Positions 34,826 through 43,862 of a stretch of DNA of 64,000 bases are shown here, one piece after another. Each line of letters starts with the position of its first letter. Position 1 is the first letter of the stretch. Position numbers and translations under genes: made by a program. Below the pieces are notes generated by a model. That model saw nothing but the letters and a program-made list of their open reading frames with translations, was not told where the DNA came from and made no database searches. The stretch is from Sphingobacterium sp. lm-10 (lineage in GTDB: Bacteria; Bacteroidota; Bacteroidia; Sphingobacteriales; Sphingobacteriaceae), in NCBI RefSeq assembly GCF_023554555.1, contig NZ_JAMJWC010000001.1:1674001-1738000 (forward strand). Direction: 5' to 3'.

Positions 34826-35677
34826 ATGATGCAGAAATTGCACCGTTACGAATCGGAAACACAAAGTTTTCAAATCCGAAAGGACCACATTCCACAGTAC
34901 CATCAGATCTGGCACTATCATGAAGAGCTGGAACTCATCTATATTCATCGAGGTTTAGGCACCTTTTTTATCGGCGATTGCATCCAACGCTTTGAACACG
35001 GCACCGGCGTACTAATCGGGAAAAATGTACCACATTATTGGCATTTTGACGAAGAATTTAGTGAGAACGCGCGAGCAGAGATTTATGTCATTCATTTTCG
35101 GGAAGATTTTGCAGGGAAGGATTTTTTTAATCTACCAGAATTAGCAGAAGTTCGAAGAATGCTGCATCACGCCCAAAAGGGACTATGGATCGAAAAAACA
35201 CCCGTTGCAATGGCATTATCTTTTCAGGAATTAGAGCAGGAGGTGGCAGGTTTTCAACAGTTCTATTTACTGCTACATGTGCTACATCAATTTACGCAAT
35301 TCAAGCCCAAAATGAGCTTAATTAGTTCGGAGTACGACATCCAGCAGCAACACGAAGAAGTTTCCAGAATGAACACCATCATCAGCTTCATCAACAACCA
35401 TTATCGGGGTGAATTGGACTTAACTAGTTTGGCCAACTTATCGGGTATGACCCGAAATTCCTTCTGCCGTTATTTCAAGCAACGTACCGGCAAAACGCTC
35501 ACGGCTTTTATCACTGCACTACGTGTCGCGCACGCCTGTAAGCTGCTCAGAGATTCACACGCATCCATCAAAGAAAGCTGCTTTGACTCCGGTTTCAATA
35601 ATTTTGTCAGTTTCCACAAAGCATTTAAAAAGATTACTGGCATCACTCCCCTGGCGTACAGAAGTGCTTTCGGATAA
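34826..35677 (+). CDS. AraC-family transcriptional regulator of the L-fucose operon
   Basis: A 283-residue regulator. The N-terminal cupin-like sensor (about 20-120, with HYHEELELIYIHRGLGTFF) is followed by two HTH motifs (about 185-283: LTSLANLSGMTRNSFCRYFKQ and KESCFDSGFNNFVSFHKAFK) and the family end TGITPLAYR. Two adjacent ATG codons (34826, 34829) are possible starts. It diverges from the L-fucose operon, which it most likely activates in response to fucose or a pathway intermediate. Confidence 0.9.
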   Translation: MMQKLHRYESETQSFQIRKDHIPQYHQIWHYHEELELIYIHRGLGTFFIGDCIQRFEHGTGVLIGKNVPHYWHFDEEFSENARAEIYVIHFREDFAGKDFFNLPELAEVRRMLHHAQKGLWIEKTPVAMALSFQELEQEVAGFQQFYLLLHVLHQFTQFKPKMSLISSEYDIQQQHEEVSRMNTIISFINNHYRGELDLTSLANLSGMTRNSFCRYFKQRTGKTLTAFITALRVAHACKLLRDSHASIKESCFDSGFNNFVSFHKAFKKITGITPLAYRSAFG

Positions 35678-35680
35678 GCT

Positions 35681-36889
35681 TTATCTGTTCAATGCCTCGG
35701 CCATACGCATTAACCCCGTATGCAACATTTCCTGAGGACAGGCCACATTGATACGAATATAACCTTCTCCATTGGCCACAAAGACCTCTCCTCCCTCGAT
35801 CAACACACCAGCTTCTTTAGCGAAGAATACCGTCCAACGATCGGTGCCTTTTCGTTTAGGCAAATAGGCTGATAAATCCACCCACGCTAAGTAGGTTGCT
35901 TCTGGTACATAATAACGCGCTAATGGCAAAGCTTCTGCCAGGAAATGCTGTAGAAAATGTAGGTTGGAGTCGATGTATTGATTGAGCTGTCGTAGCCATT
36001 CTGCACCATATTCGTATGCTGCTTGGCTAGCTACCACACTGAGTGGCGAATGATAGTCGTTATATAAACGCTTCCATTCGGTACGTAATTGTTGATTTTT
36101 GATAAAAACATGCGACAGCATATTGCCCGCCAGATTAAAGCTCTTGCTCGCTGCTGTGCAGGTGATGATACGATCAGAATCCGGAAATAGAGAGGCCATC
36201 GGGATATGTTGAGCTCCTTCACGCAACAGGTCGGCGTGAATCTCGTCTGATATAATCCAAACGCCATTTTCCAAACAAAGGCGGCCCAGTTGTATCAGCT
36301 CGTCTTTAGTCCACACCCGTCCCGTCGGATTGTGCGGATGGCATAATATAAACACACGAATGCGGCTAGCGGAGTCTTCCAGCTTTTGACGGAGGTCGGC
36401 AAAATCCATCTCATAACGCCCATCATTTTCTTTCAACGCGCTAAGCACCACCCAACGACCACACTGATCACCGGCTTTTTTGAATGGTGCATACGAAGGT
36501 GTTGTGATCAATACTTGCTCATCTTGAGCTGCCAACAGTGGCACCAATCGATAGAGCGCCGTGACGATACCCGGTGCCGACACTAACTCATCGGTATCGA
36601 TATCCCAGCCGTAATGCTCCAAAAACCAACGCTGCAGTACTTTCCCATACTGCTGGTCGTAAATCTGCGTATAACCCAGAATCTTTTGATCCAAACGCGC
36701 TCGAACCGCATTAAGTACAGGAGGCGGACTGGAGAATGCCATATCGGCCACCCAAAGACGGATCAATTCATCATCCCGATAAGGAAGTTGCAGATTCTGT
36801 TCATGAGGAAAAAGGTACGATTTCCAGCCATCATAAGTTAGGCTATTCGTGCCGCTTCTAGGGATAATTTCATCAAAGTCGTATGTCAT
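35681..36889 (-). CDS. PLP-dependent aminotransferase, PatB/MalY C-S lyase type
   Basis: A 402-residue class I/II fold-type I enzyme of the MalY/PatB branch (cystathionine beta-lyase-like). Visible: RLWVADMAFSSPPPVLNAVRARL, the conserved CHPHNPTGRVWTKDEL, IISDEIHADLL and the PLP lysine in TCTAASKSFNLAGN. The ATG at 36889 is preferred to the upstream one at 36928, because the upstream codons fall in a perfect hairpin and have no family counterpart. Its stop is 3 bases from the end of the AraC gene. The physiological substrate is unknown. Confidence 0.88.
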   Translation of the reverse strand: MTYDFDEIIPRSGTNSLTYDGWKSYLFPHEQNLQLPYRDDELIRLWVADMAFSSPPPVLNAVRARLDQKILGYTQIYDQQYGKVLQRWFLEHYGWDIDTDELVSAPGIVTALYRLVPLLAAQDEQVLITTPSYAPFKKAGDQCGRWVVLSALKENDGRYEMDFADLRQKLEDSASRIRVFILCHPHNPTGRVWTKDELIQLGRLCLENGVWIISDEIHADLLREGAQHIPMASLFPDSDRIITCTAASKSFNLAGNMLSHVFIKNQQLRTEWKRLYNDYHSPLSVVASQAAYEYGAEWLRQLNQYIDSNLHFLQHFLAEALPLARYYVPEATYLAWVDLSAYLPKRKGTDRWTVFFAKEAGVLIEGGEVFVANGEGYIRINVACPQEMLHTGLMRMAEALNR

Positions 36890-36895
36890 AAACCA

Positions 36896-36926
36896 GTGTA
36901 GCACCAGGTATGATCTGGTGCTACAC
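36896..36926. promoter_or_regulatory. Perfect 12-bp hairpin just upstream of the C-S lyase gene
   Basis: GTGTAGCACCAG / CTGGTGCTACAC with a 7-base loop, 6 bases before the chosen ATG and 40 bases after the stop of the gene before. No T run follows, so it is a poor terminator; an operator or translation-affecting hairpin is possible. Confidence 0.6.
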
Positions 36927-36966
36927 AAAGATGTCTAAAACATCACGAAGATCCTAATGCCTCCGA

Positions 36967-37812
36967 CTAGGATAATGCGGCTTTCACCGTATCCTGCCAT
37001 GGTGTAGTAGGCCTTCCAATCAATTTTGACAACGTTTTATCGTCACTGTATAAATCACCTTTCGAAGCGGCTACATCCCAGCTCGCTATCATCGGGGCAA
37101 ACCCTTCTGGCACACCAAAGGAAATCAGCATGTCGCTATATTCTTTGTCTGTTAGGTTGTGGTAAGGAATATCTTTATCGGCTTCTTTAGCAATGACTGC
37201 GGCAAAATCAGCTAGCGTGTAGGCGTCATCACCTGCTAACTCATAGACTTTTCCTTCATGGCCCTCTTCCAACAAAACGACCGCAGCAGCTTCTGCAAAG
37301 TCTTCCCGAGAAGCCGAAGCAATTTTTCCTTCTCCGGCACTGCCGATGTATGCACCAGCGGCTACCGAACCCGATATTGATCCTGCATAATTCTCCGTGT
37401 ACCAGCCATTACGCAAAATGGTAAAAGGCACACCCGATTCTTTTAAAAATGCTTCAGTAGCCAAATGCTCTTCGGCTAGGTTAAGGGTAGAGCGGTCCGC
37501 GTGCAAAAGACTGGTATATACAATTCTTGAAACACCAGCATTTTTCGCCGCGCGAACTACCGCTTCGTGCTGTGCTTTTCTTTTGCCGATCTCGTTGGCA
37601 GAAATAAGTAACAATTGATCCACCCCTGCTAGCGCATTTTCCAAATGATCGGGTTGGTCATAATCGAATACACGTGCTTCTATACCAAGATCATGGGCTT
37701 TATCGGTATCGCGCACCAGAGCAACTAGCTCTGCGTTCGGATTTCTTTTTTTTACTTGCTCCACCACCAAACGACCTAGTTGTCCGGTAGCACCTGTAAT
37801 TCCTATTTTCAT
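36967..37812 (-). CDS. NmrA-like NAD(P)H-binding oxidoreductase (QorB/YtfG-like)
   Basis: A 281-residue atypical SDR: GATGQLGRLVVEQVKKR at the N-terminus binds the cofactor, and the body (ISANEIGKRKAQHEAVVRAAK, ILRNGWYTENY) matches quinone oxidoreductase 2. It lies 56 bases downstream of an Rrf2-type regulator, and both upstream regions carry the same TGTAA-N9-TTACA element. This supports a redox- or electrophile-responsive pair. Confidence 0.88.
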   Translation of the reverse strand: MKIGITGATGQLGRLVVEQVKKRNPNAELVALVRDTDKAHDLGIEARVFDYDQPDHLENALAGVDQLLLISANEIGKRKAQHEAVVRAAKNAGVSRIVYTSLLHADRSTLNLAEEHLATEAFLKESGVPFTILRNGWYTENYAGSISGSVAAGAYIGSAGEGKIASASREDFAEAAAVVLLEEGHEGKVYELAGDDAYTLADFAAVIAKEADKDIPYHNLTDKEYSDMLISFGVPEGFAPMIASWDVAASKGDLYSDDKTLSKLIGRPTTPWQDTVKAALS

Positions 37813-37828
37813 ATTTGATAAATTTATT

Positions 37829-37847
37829 TGTAATATATTTTGTTACA
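37829..37847. promoter_or_regulatory. Candidate Rrf2 operator, TGTAA-N9-TTACA
   Basis: Inverted repeat in the 56-base gap upstream of the NmrA-like gene. The same arms and spacer length occur upstream of the regulator gene at 38308-38326. Confidence 0.7.
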
Positions 37848-37868
37848 TTAAAGATCAAAAAAAGACAC

Positions 37869-38276
37869 TTAAAATCGGTCGACAAAATTTTGCAGGGTCT
37901 GCTCGTTCAGTGAGGCAAATACAATCCGATCGGTCTCCAGATATAGGCTATCCAATCGATTATTAATCTCCTTCCCTACCGGACATTTTGGATTGGTTTT
38001 CAAATTCTTCTTACCCAAAATATCTGTATTCCGAATCGCCTGATACACGTCACCTAATCTAATTTCGTTCCCTCTCACTTGTAAACGAGATCCACCCTCT
38101 TTTCCTTTTCGACTAACTATCCAACCTTTGTCTTGCAGCACGCCCAGCTCTTTGCGAACGACTACAGGATTTACGTTGATGCTACCTGCAATCCAATCCG
38201 AGCTCACCCAATCCGTCGTATTTTTAGACAGAAGGCAGAGGATATGTAGAGCCGTAGCAAATCGTGTATTATTCAT
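37869..38276 (-). CDS. Rrf2-family transcriptional regulator (YwnA-like)
   Basis: A 135-residue winged-helix regulator from the ATG at 38276 (a Met 7 codons further upstream is less likely). FATALHILCLLSK, SSDWIAGSINVNPVVVRKELGVLQDKGWIVSRKGKEGGS gives the HTH and wing. There is only one Cys (KNPKC-type position, in TNPKCPVGKEI), so a three-Cys iron-sulfur cluster like that of NsrR or IscR is not possible. It probably represses itself and the following oxidoreductase gene. Confidence 0.9.
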   Translation of the reverse strand: MNNTRFATALHILCLLSKNTTDWVSSDWIAGSINVNPVVVRKELGVLQDKGWIVSRKGKEGGSRLQVRGNEIRLGDVYQAIRNTDILGKKNLKTNPKCPVGKEINNRLDSLYLETDRIVFASLNEQTLQNFVDRF

Positions 38277-38307
38277 TTCGAAACAAAGATAGCACAAACT
38301 TCTTTAA

Positions 38308-38326
38308 TGTAACAACTTTTATTACA
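38308..38326. promoter_or_regulatory. Candidate Rrf2 operator, TGTAA-N9-TTACA (autoregulatory)
   Basis: Second copy of the element, 31 bases upstream of the Rrf2 start. Same arms, same 9-base spacer, different spacer sequence. Confidence 0.7.
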
Positions 38327-38367
38327 TTATTTTTTTTCTGTAGTTTCCGTACCGGTGCATCGTTTAT

Positions 38368-38880
38368 CTAAACAGCTAATACTTTTTCGAATGCCTTTCG
38401 TGAACTTCCACGAAACACCACTTCCCCGCAGTATTGATAATTCATTTTTTCGAAAATTCGCAGCATGGCCGTGTTATCAAAATTAGTATCGGCACGGAGA
38501 CTTTGTATAGCATGCTCTTTGGCAAATGTTTCGATATGGAGCAGTAATTGTTGTGCCATACCCATCCCGATGTAATCCTTTGATACCGCAACACGATGAA
38601 ATACTACAAATGAACCATCCGTTAGCCAAGTTCCTTGGATATTTTGATAAGCGGGTTCGTCGTCGATCAATATCGCACAATATCCGACCAGAAAATCTCC
38701 ATCAACCAATACATAGCCTGCTCCGCGGTCAATGTCTTTCTCCACTACTTGCAGGTTGGGGTAACCATCTTGCCATTGCGCACTGCCGTCTGCTTTTCGT
38801 CGCGCTACTGCATCTTGCAAAATGTTCCAAATGGCATTTGCTTCTCTAATCTTTGCTTGTCTAAAGAGGTAATTACTCAT
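38368..38880 (-). CDS. GNAT-family N-acetyltransferase
   Basis: A 170-residue GNAT. The acetyl-CoA binding region VFHRVAVSKDYIGMGMAQQLLLHIE (about 90-115) and the following TNFDNTAMLRIFEKMNYQYCGEV are typical. Its substrate is unknown. It is the divergent neighbour of a second, unrelated GNAT (ElaA type). Confidence 0.88.
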   Translation of the reverse strand: MSNYLFRQAKIREANAIWNILQDAVARRKADGSAQWQDGYPNLQVVEKDIDRGAGYVLVDGDFLVGYCAILIDDEPAYQNIQGTWLTDGSFVVFHRVAVSKDYIGMGMAQQLLLHIETFAKEHAIQSLRADTNFDNTAMLRIFEKMNYQYCGEVVFRGSSRKAFEKVLAV

Positions 38881-38979
38881 GATTGCTATTGATTATTTAT
38901 TCGACTATGCTTGCCAAGTTAGGATAAAATCCTTAAAATCGAACCGCAAACACAGCAGACAAACATAAAACAAACAAGT

Positions 38980-39444
38980 ATGACAAACCAAAAAGAACTT
39001 CTTTGGACGCTCCTACCTTTTCATGAGCTTTCGACCATAGAATTATACGAAATATTGCAATGTCGTTCGGAAGTTTTTGTCGTCGAACAAAACTGCGTGT
39101 ATCAAGATATAGACGATAAAGATCCGCATTGCCTACATTTGATTGGTCGAGAAAAATCAGATGGTCCGATTGCCGCCTATACCCGAATTGTGCCTCCAGG
39201 AATTTCTTTTGCCGAGCCTTCTATCGGACGTGTACTCACCACGGCACCCTATCGGCGTCATTCTTACGGAAAGCTTTTAATGCGGAAGAGTATCGACATG
39301 GTAAAACAGCATTATCCTAACCAAATGATTCGGATCGGTGCACAAACTTATCTGGATAAATTTTATCAATCTTTAGGTTTTATTCCAGTCGGTGAACCTT
39401 ACGACGAAGACGGAATACAACATATTGAAATGCTGCACGACTAA
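38980..39444 (+). CDS. elaA: ElaA-type GNAT N-acetyltransferase
   Basis: A 154-residue protein matching ElaA: LLWTLLPFHELSTIELYEIL, LRSEVFVVEQN-like sequence (CRSEVFVVEQNCVYQDIDDKD), SIGRVLTTAPYRRHSYGKLLM as the acetyl-CoA loop, and GAQTYLDKFYQSLGFIPVGE. Function of the family is not well defined. Confidence 0.9.
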   Translation: MTNQKELLWTLLPFHELSTIELYEILQCRSEVFVVEQNCVYQDIDDKDPHCLHLIGREKSDGPIAAYTRIVPPGISFAEPSIGRVLTTAPYRRHSYGKLLMRKSIDMVKQHYPNQMIRIGAQTYLDKFYQSLGFIPVGEPYDEDGIQHIEMLHD

Positions 39445-39556
39445 ATAGTTGGAAAACCTTTTTTAAGAAATGCATGTTTATGTTTTAACACGCAAATTAG
39501 TCGATGGTCGACTTCCGGAAAAAAGGCTTACAGAACACATTAATTCTGGCTTTTAA

Positions 39557-39588
39557 TTGCCTTAAATCTTTTATTATTACTAAATTTG
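39557..39588 (+). promoter_or_regulatory. Promoter of sucAB
   Basis: -33 TTG (39557-39559), 21-base spacer, -7 TAAATTTG (39581-39588), 28 bases upstream of the sucA ATG. Confidence 0.55.
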
Positions 39589-39616
39589 TGTCATTCTATA
39601 GATGATTTTATTTTAA

Positions 39617-42358
39617 ATGGATAAGTTAACTTATTTGAGTAACGCAGACACCAGCTATATCGAAAACCTATACCAAACGTATAAGGAAGATCCTAGCTCG
39701 GTAGATTTTGGATGGCAGAAATTTTTTGAAGGTTTTGAATTCGGGCAAACTGCCGACGGATCTTCAGGCGAAAACTTTGATCAGGTCTCGGATCATGCGA
39801 TCAAAGAGATCAATGTTTTGAACATGATTCACGGATACCGTGATCGTGGGCATTTATTTACCGACACAAATCCAGTGCGCGAGCGCCGTAAGTACTACCC
39901 AGGCAAAGAGCTGGAAACATTTGGTCTTTCCGACGCTGACATGGATACGGTTTTCAATGCAGGAGTTGAAATTGGATTAGGCCCGGTCAAACTGAAAGAG
40001 ATCCGCCAGCTAATTGAAGATACCTATTGCCGTTCTATCGGAGTAGAATTTCGCTATATCCGCAACCCTGAAAAAGTAAAATGGCTGCAGGAGCGTATGG
40101 AAGCAGAACGCAATAAGCCTAACTATTCCGACGATCAGAAAAAACGAATCTTACAAAAAATCAATAAGGCGGTTTCCTTCGAAACTTTTCTAGGCACTAA
40201 ATTCTTAGGCCAGAAGCGATTTTCACTGGAAGGTGCAGAAAGTTTAATCCCTGCCCTTGACTCTGTGATTGAAAAAGGAGCCGACATTGGCATACAGGAA
40301 TTCATGATTGGCATGGCACATCGCGGACGTTTGAACGTGTTGGCCAACATCATGGGTAAATCCTATAAATCCATCTTTTCTGAATTTGCCGGAAAGATGT
40401 ACAAAGACGAAGATCCAGAGATGGCCTTCGGTGGTGACGTAAAATACCATCTTGGGTTTTCATCAGATATTAAAACCGATACCGGCAAGGATGTGCATTT
40501 AAGCCTTGCGCCCAATCCTTCGCACTTGGAAACGGTGGATCCAATCGTTGAAGGTATTGTACGTTCCAAAATTGACATGAAATATGATGGCGACTCTTCC
40601 AAGATTGCGCCGATCCTTATTCATGGTGATGCGGCGATAGCTGGACAGGGCGTGGTATATGAAGTGACGCAAATGTCCAAACTGGACGGCTACAAGACTG
40701 GTGGAACGATTCATATTGTGATCAACAATCAGGTTGGTTTTACCACCAACTATAAAGATGCCCGTTCGGGTACCTACTGTACAGACGTTGCGAAAATCTC
40801 CTCTTCTCCTGTTTTCCATGTGAATGGTGATGATGCGGAAGCGGTTGTTTACGCGATTACGCTTGCCGTAGAGTATCGTCAGAAATACAAAACAGACGTA
40901 TACATCGACTTGTTGTGTTACCGTCGTTATGGTCATAATGAGGCGGATGAGCCTAAGTTCACCCAACCTTTATTGTACAAAGCGATTGAGCAACATGCGA
41001 ATCCGAAAGAGATCTACGCTAAAAAATTGGTAGATGCGGGCGTGATTGACGATAACTACGCGAAAGAGGTTGAGAAAGAATTTAAAGCGTATCTACAATC
41101 TCAGCTCAACGACTCTAAGAAAATTGAGAATATTGAAGATGAAGCACCTATGTTTGGTGGCGCCTGGAAAGGCCTCCGCCCAGCACGTAAGGTAGATTTG
41201 GATGATGATGTAACTACGCGCATTCCGGCAGATGACTTCAAAGCACTGGCGGAGCAAATTACGTCACTTCCCAAAGAGAAAAAATTCTTCCGCAAAATCT
41301 CTAAGCTTTTTGAAGATCGAAGTAAGATGATCGAAAAAGACTCTTACGATTGGGCTATGGGTGAGTTAATGGCATACGCCAGCTTACTCGCAGATGGTAA
41401 ACGCGTGCGTATCTCCGGTCAGGATGTACAACGAGGTACCTTCTCCCATCGCCATGCCGTACTAACTTTAGAGGATTCGGAAGAAAAATACGTACCATTG
41501 GCGCAGGTAGATGGTGGAGATCGTTTCAACATCTACAACTCTCTGCTTTCTGAATATGCTGTACTAGGTTTTGAATATGGTTATGCTTTGGCCAATCCAA
41601 ATGCGTTGACCGTATGGGAAGCTCAATTTGGAGACTTCTATAATGGTGCTCAAATCATCATCGATCAATACTTAGCGAGTGCCGAGAGTAAATGGAGACG
41701 ATCAAACGGTATGGTGCTCCTATTGCCACATGGCATGGAAGGCCAGGGACCAGAACACTCTTCTGCACGTATTGAACGCTTCCTGGAGTTGTGTGCACAT
41801 GGCAATATGATTTTGGCGAATTGTACTTCTCCAGCCAACTACTTCCACTTGCTACGTCGTCAGTTGGTACGCGAATTCCGGAAACCATTGGTGGTGTTTA
41901 CACCAAAGAGTTTGCTGCGCCATCCAAAAGTGACCTCAAAATTAGCGGAATTTACGGACAAGGATTTTCAACCCGTGTTGGATGATGCCTTTGTAAAGGC
42001 AGCCAGCGTAAAGCGTGTATTATTCTGTTCAGGTAAGGTATATTTTGACCTGTTGGAAAAACAACAGGCAGATAAACGTACAGATGTAGCCATCGTTCGT
42101 ATTGAGCAATTGTATCCAGCACCTGTGGCTCAGTTGGAAGAAATTCGCAAACGCTACAAAAAAGCAACAGAATTTATCTGGGTGCAGGAAGAGAATGAAA
42201 ACATGGGGGCATGGCCGTATTACTGCCGCAAGTTCCGCAAATCGGACATTGAATTTACAGATGTCATTTCCAGAACGGAAAATGCGAGCCCAGCTACTGG
42301 CTACATGAAAAAGCACACCGTGCAACAAGAAGAAATCGTTAATAAATCATTTGCATAA
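39617..42358 (+). CDS. sucA: 2-oxoglutarate dehydrogenase E1 component
   Basis: A 913-residue thiamine-diphosphate enzyme of the TCA cycle that decarboxylates 2-oxoglutarate and passes the succinyl group to E2. Motifs: N-terminal YIENLYQTYKEDPSSVDFGWQKFF (E2-contact region), GMAHRGRLNVLANIMGK, GDAAIAGQGVVYEV, the ThDP/Mg site HVNGDDAEAVVYA...RRYGHNEADEP, and the transketolase-like half with RFNIYNSLLSEYAVLGFEYGYA and LPHGMEGQGPEHSSARIERFL. It is followed 58 bases later by sucB in the same operon. Confidence 0.98.
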   Translation: MDKLTYLSNADTSYIENLYQTYKEDPSSVDFGWQKFFEGFEFGQTADGSSGENFDQVSDHAIKEINVLNMIHGYRDRGHLFTDTNPVRERRKYYPGKELETFGLSDADMDTVFNAGVEIGLGPVKLKEIRQLIEDTYCRSIGVEFRYIRNPEKVKWLQERMEAERNKPNYSDDQKKRILQKINKAVSFETFLGTKFLGQKRFSLEGAESLIPALDSVIEKGADIGIQEFMIGMAHRGRLNVLANIMGKSYKSIFSEFAGKMYKDEDPEMAFGGDVKYHLGFSSDIKTDTGKDVHLSLAPNPSHLETVDPIVEGIVRSKIDMKYDGDSSKIAPILIHGDAAIAGQGVVYEVTQMSKLDGYKTGGTIHIVINNQVGFTTNYKDARSGTYCTDVAKISSSPVFHVNGDDAEAVVYAITLAVEYRQKYKTDVYIDLLCYRRYGHNEADEPKFTQPLLYKAIEQHANPKEIYAKKLVDAGVIDDNYAKEVEKEFKAYLQSQLNDSKKIENIEDEAPMFGGAWKGLRPARKVDLDDDVTTRIPADDFKALAEQITSLPKEKKFFRKISKLFEDRSKMIEKDSYDWAMGELMAYASLLADGKRVRISGQDVQRGTFSHRHAVLTLEDSEEKYVPLAQVDGGDRFNIYNSLLSEYAVLGFEYGYALANPNALTVWEAQFGDFYNGAQIIIDQYLASAESKWRRSNGMVLLLPHGMEGQGPEHSSARIERFLELCAHGNMILANCTSPANYFHLLRRQLVREFRKPLVVFTPKSLLRHPKVTSKLAEFTDKDFQPVLDDAFVKAASVKRVLFCSGKVYFDLLEKQQADKRTDVAIVRIEQLYPAPVAQLEEIRKRYKKATEFIWVQEENENMGAWPYYCRKFRKSDIEFTDVISRTENASPATGYMKKHTVQQEEIVNKSFA

Positions 42359-42416
42359 ACAAAAAACGCAAATCGGCAGTGCACACGTGCGCTTCACCGA
42401 TTAAAAAAACAATACT

Positions 42417-43706
42417 ATGAGCTTAGAGATAAAAGTTCCTACCGTAGGCGAATCCATCACCGAAGTTGTTTTGGCCCAGTGGCTAAAACAAGATGGAGAT
42501 TACGTGGAGATGGATGAAAACATTGCTGAGTTGGAGTCCGACAAAGCGACCTTCGAATTGCCTGCTGAGCAAGCCGGAATTTTGAAGATTATTGCACAGG
42601 AAGGCGATACATTGGAGATTGGTGCAGTCGTTTGTTCGATTGAAGATGGTGACGCGCCTGCCGACGGTGATGATAGCGACAAGAAAGAAGACAAAAAAGA
42701 AGAAAAGAAAGAGACGTCTGAAGACGCGGATGCTAAAGAAACGAAAGAATCAGCAGATGCTAGTGGAGACGAAAGTGAAGACTCTTATGCTGCTGGTACG
42801 GCCTCACCTGCTGCTGCAAAGATTTTACGCGAAAAAGGAATTGAGGTTACTGCAGTAAAAGGAACCGGTAAAGATGGTCGTATCACCAAAGAAGATGCAG
42901 AAAAAGCGCAGGCTAAATCAAAATCTAACGATAAGCCAGCAGCCTCGTCATCTTCAGCACCGACGAAGTCTTCGTCTTCTGAAACTTCACCAAATACATC
43001 AGGAGCACGTGAAGAGCGGCGTGAGCGCATGAGCTCTCTACGGAAGACCGTAGCACGCCGATTGGTATCTGTAAAAAATGAAACGGCTATGTTGACAACC
43101 TTTAATGAGGTCAACATGCAGCCTATCATGGATTTGCGTGGAAAATACAAAGATGCTTTCAAAGAAAAACATGGTGTAGGTTTAGGCTTTATGTCTTTCT
43201 TTACGAAGGCGGTGACTACTGCATTAAAAGAATGGCCTGCCGTGAACGCACGCCTAGAAGAAAATGAAATTGTGTACTCAGACTTCGTAGATGTTTCTAT
43301 CGCGGTGTCGGGTCCTAAAGGTTTGGTCGTGCCAATTATCCGCAATGCGGAATCTAAAAGCTTGTATCAAATTGAAAAATCCGTTATTGACTTAGCAGTT
43401 AAAGCACGTGATAACAAGTTGACGATTGAGGAGATGACTGGAGGAACCTTTACCATCACCAATGGTGGTGTATTTGGTTCTATGATGTCTACTCCTATTA
43501 TTAATGCTCCACAATCGGCAATCTTGGGTATGCACAATATTGTGCAGCGTCCAGTAGCGGAAAATGGTCAAGTAGTTATTCGTCCGATGATGTATATCGC
43601 CTTGTCTTATGATCACCGTATTATTGACGGACGGGAGTCGGTAAGCTTCTTGGTGCGTGTGAAACAACTATTGGAAGATCCAGCTCGTCTACTTTTAGAA
43701 GTCTAG
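42417..43706 (+). CDS. sucB: Dihydrolipoyllysine-residue succinyltransferase E2
   Basis: A 429-residue E2 subunit of the 2-oxoglutarate dehydrogenase complex. Lipoyl domain (1-76) with the lipoylated Lys in [13 protein letters not shown]; a Lys/Glu/Asp-rich linker (about 80-125); E3-binding domain ([31 protein letters not shown]); Ser-rich linker; and catalytic domain (about 200-429) with [14 protein letters not shown] and the active-site [14 protein letters not shown] hairpin terminator follows. Dihydrolipoamide dehydrogenase (E3) is not in the window. Confidence 0.98.
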   Translation: MSLEIKVPTVGESITEVVLAQWLKQDGDYVEMDENIAELESDKATFELPAEQAGILKIIAQEGDTLEIGAVVCSIEDGDAPADGDDSDKKEDKKEEKKETSEDADAKETKESADASGDESEDSYAAGTASPAAAKILREKGIEVTAVKGTGKDGRITKEDAEKAQAKSKSNDKPAASSSSAPTKSSSSETSPNTSGAREERRERMSSLRKTVARRLVSVKNETAMLTTFNEVNMQPIMDLRGKYKDAFKEKHGVGLGFMSFFTKAVTTALKEWPAVNARLEENEIVYSDFVDVSIAVSGPKGLVVPIIRNAESKSLYQIEKSVIDLAVKARDNKLTIEEMTGGTFTITNGGVFGSMMSTPIINAPQSAILGMHNIVQRPVAENGQVVIRPMMYIALSYDHRIIDGRESVSFLVRVKQLLEDPARLLLEV

Positions 43707-43749
43707 TTTGGAATCGAGCTGCTTATCGATAGCAGCGCATACTATTATA

Positions 43750-43782
43750 AAGGCTCAAAATCCTATCGGTTTTGAGCCTTTT
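43750..43782. terminator. Terminator after sucB (bidirectional)
   Basis: 11-bp stem AAGGCTCAAAA / TTTTGAGCCTT with a 9-base loop, between the convergent sucB and rocD genes; T tail on the plus strand. Confidence 0.9.
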
Positions 43783-43862
43783 GCTTGTGCATACGCGTAG
43801 CGATATGGAATCGATTATTCTGATATCACTATTGGATAACAAGTAGATTGAAACACTGATAT

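Noticed and set aside
40499..40966. Minus-strand ORF of 155 codons inside sucA
   Set aside because: Antisense shadow with no family features; sucA covers the region convincingly.
42785..43345. Minus-strand ORF of 186 codons inside sucB
   Set aside because: Antisense shadow of a highly conserved gene; Ser/Ala-rich composition follows from the sucB linker.
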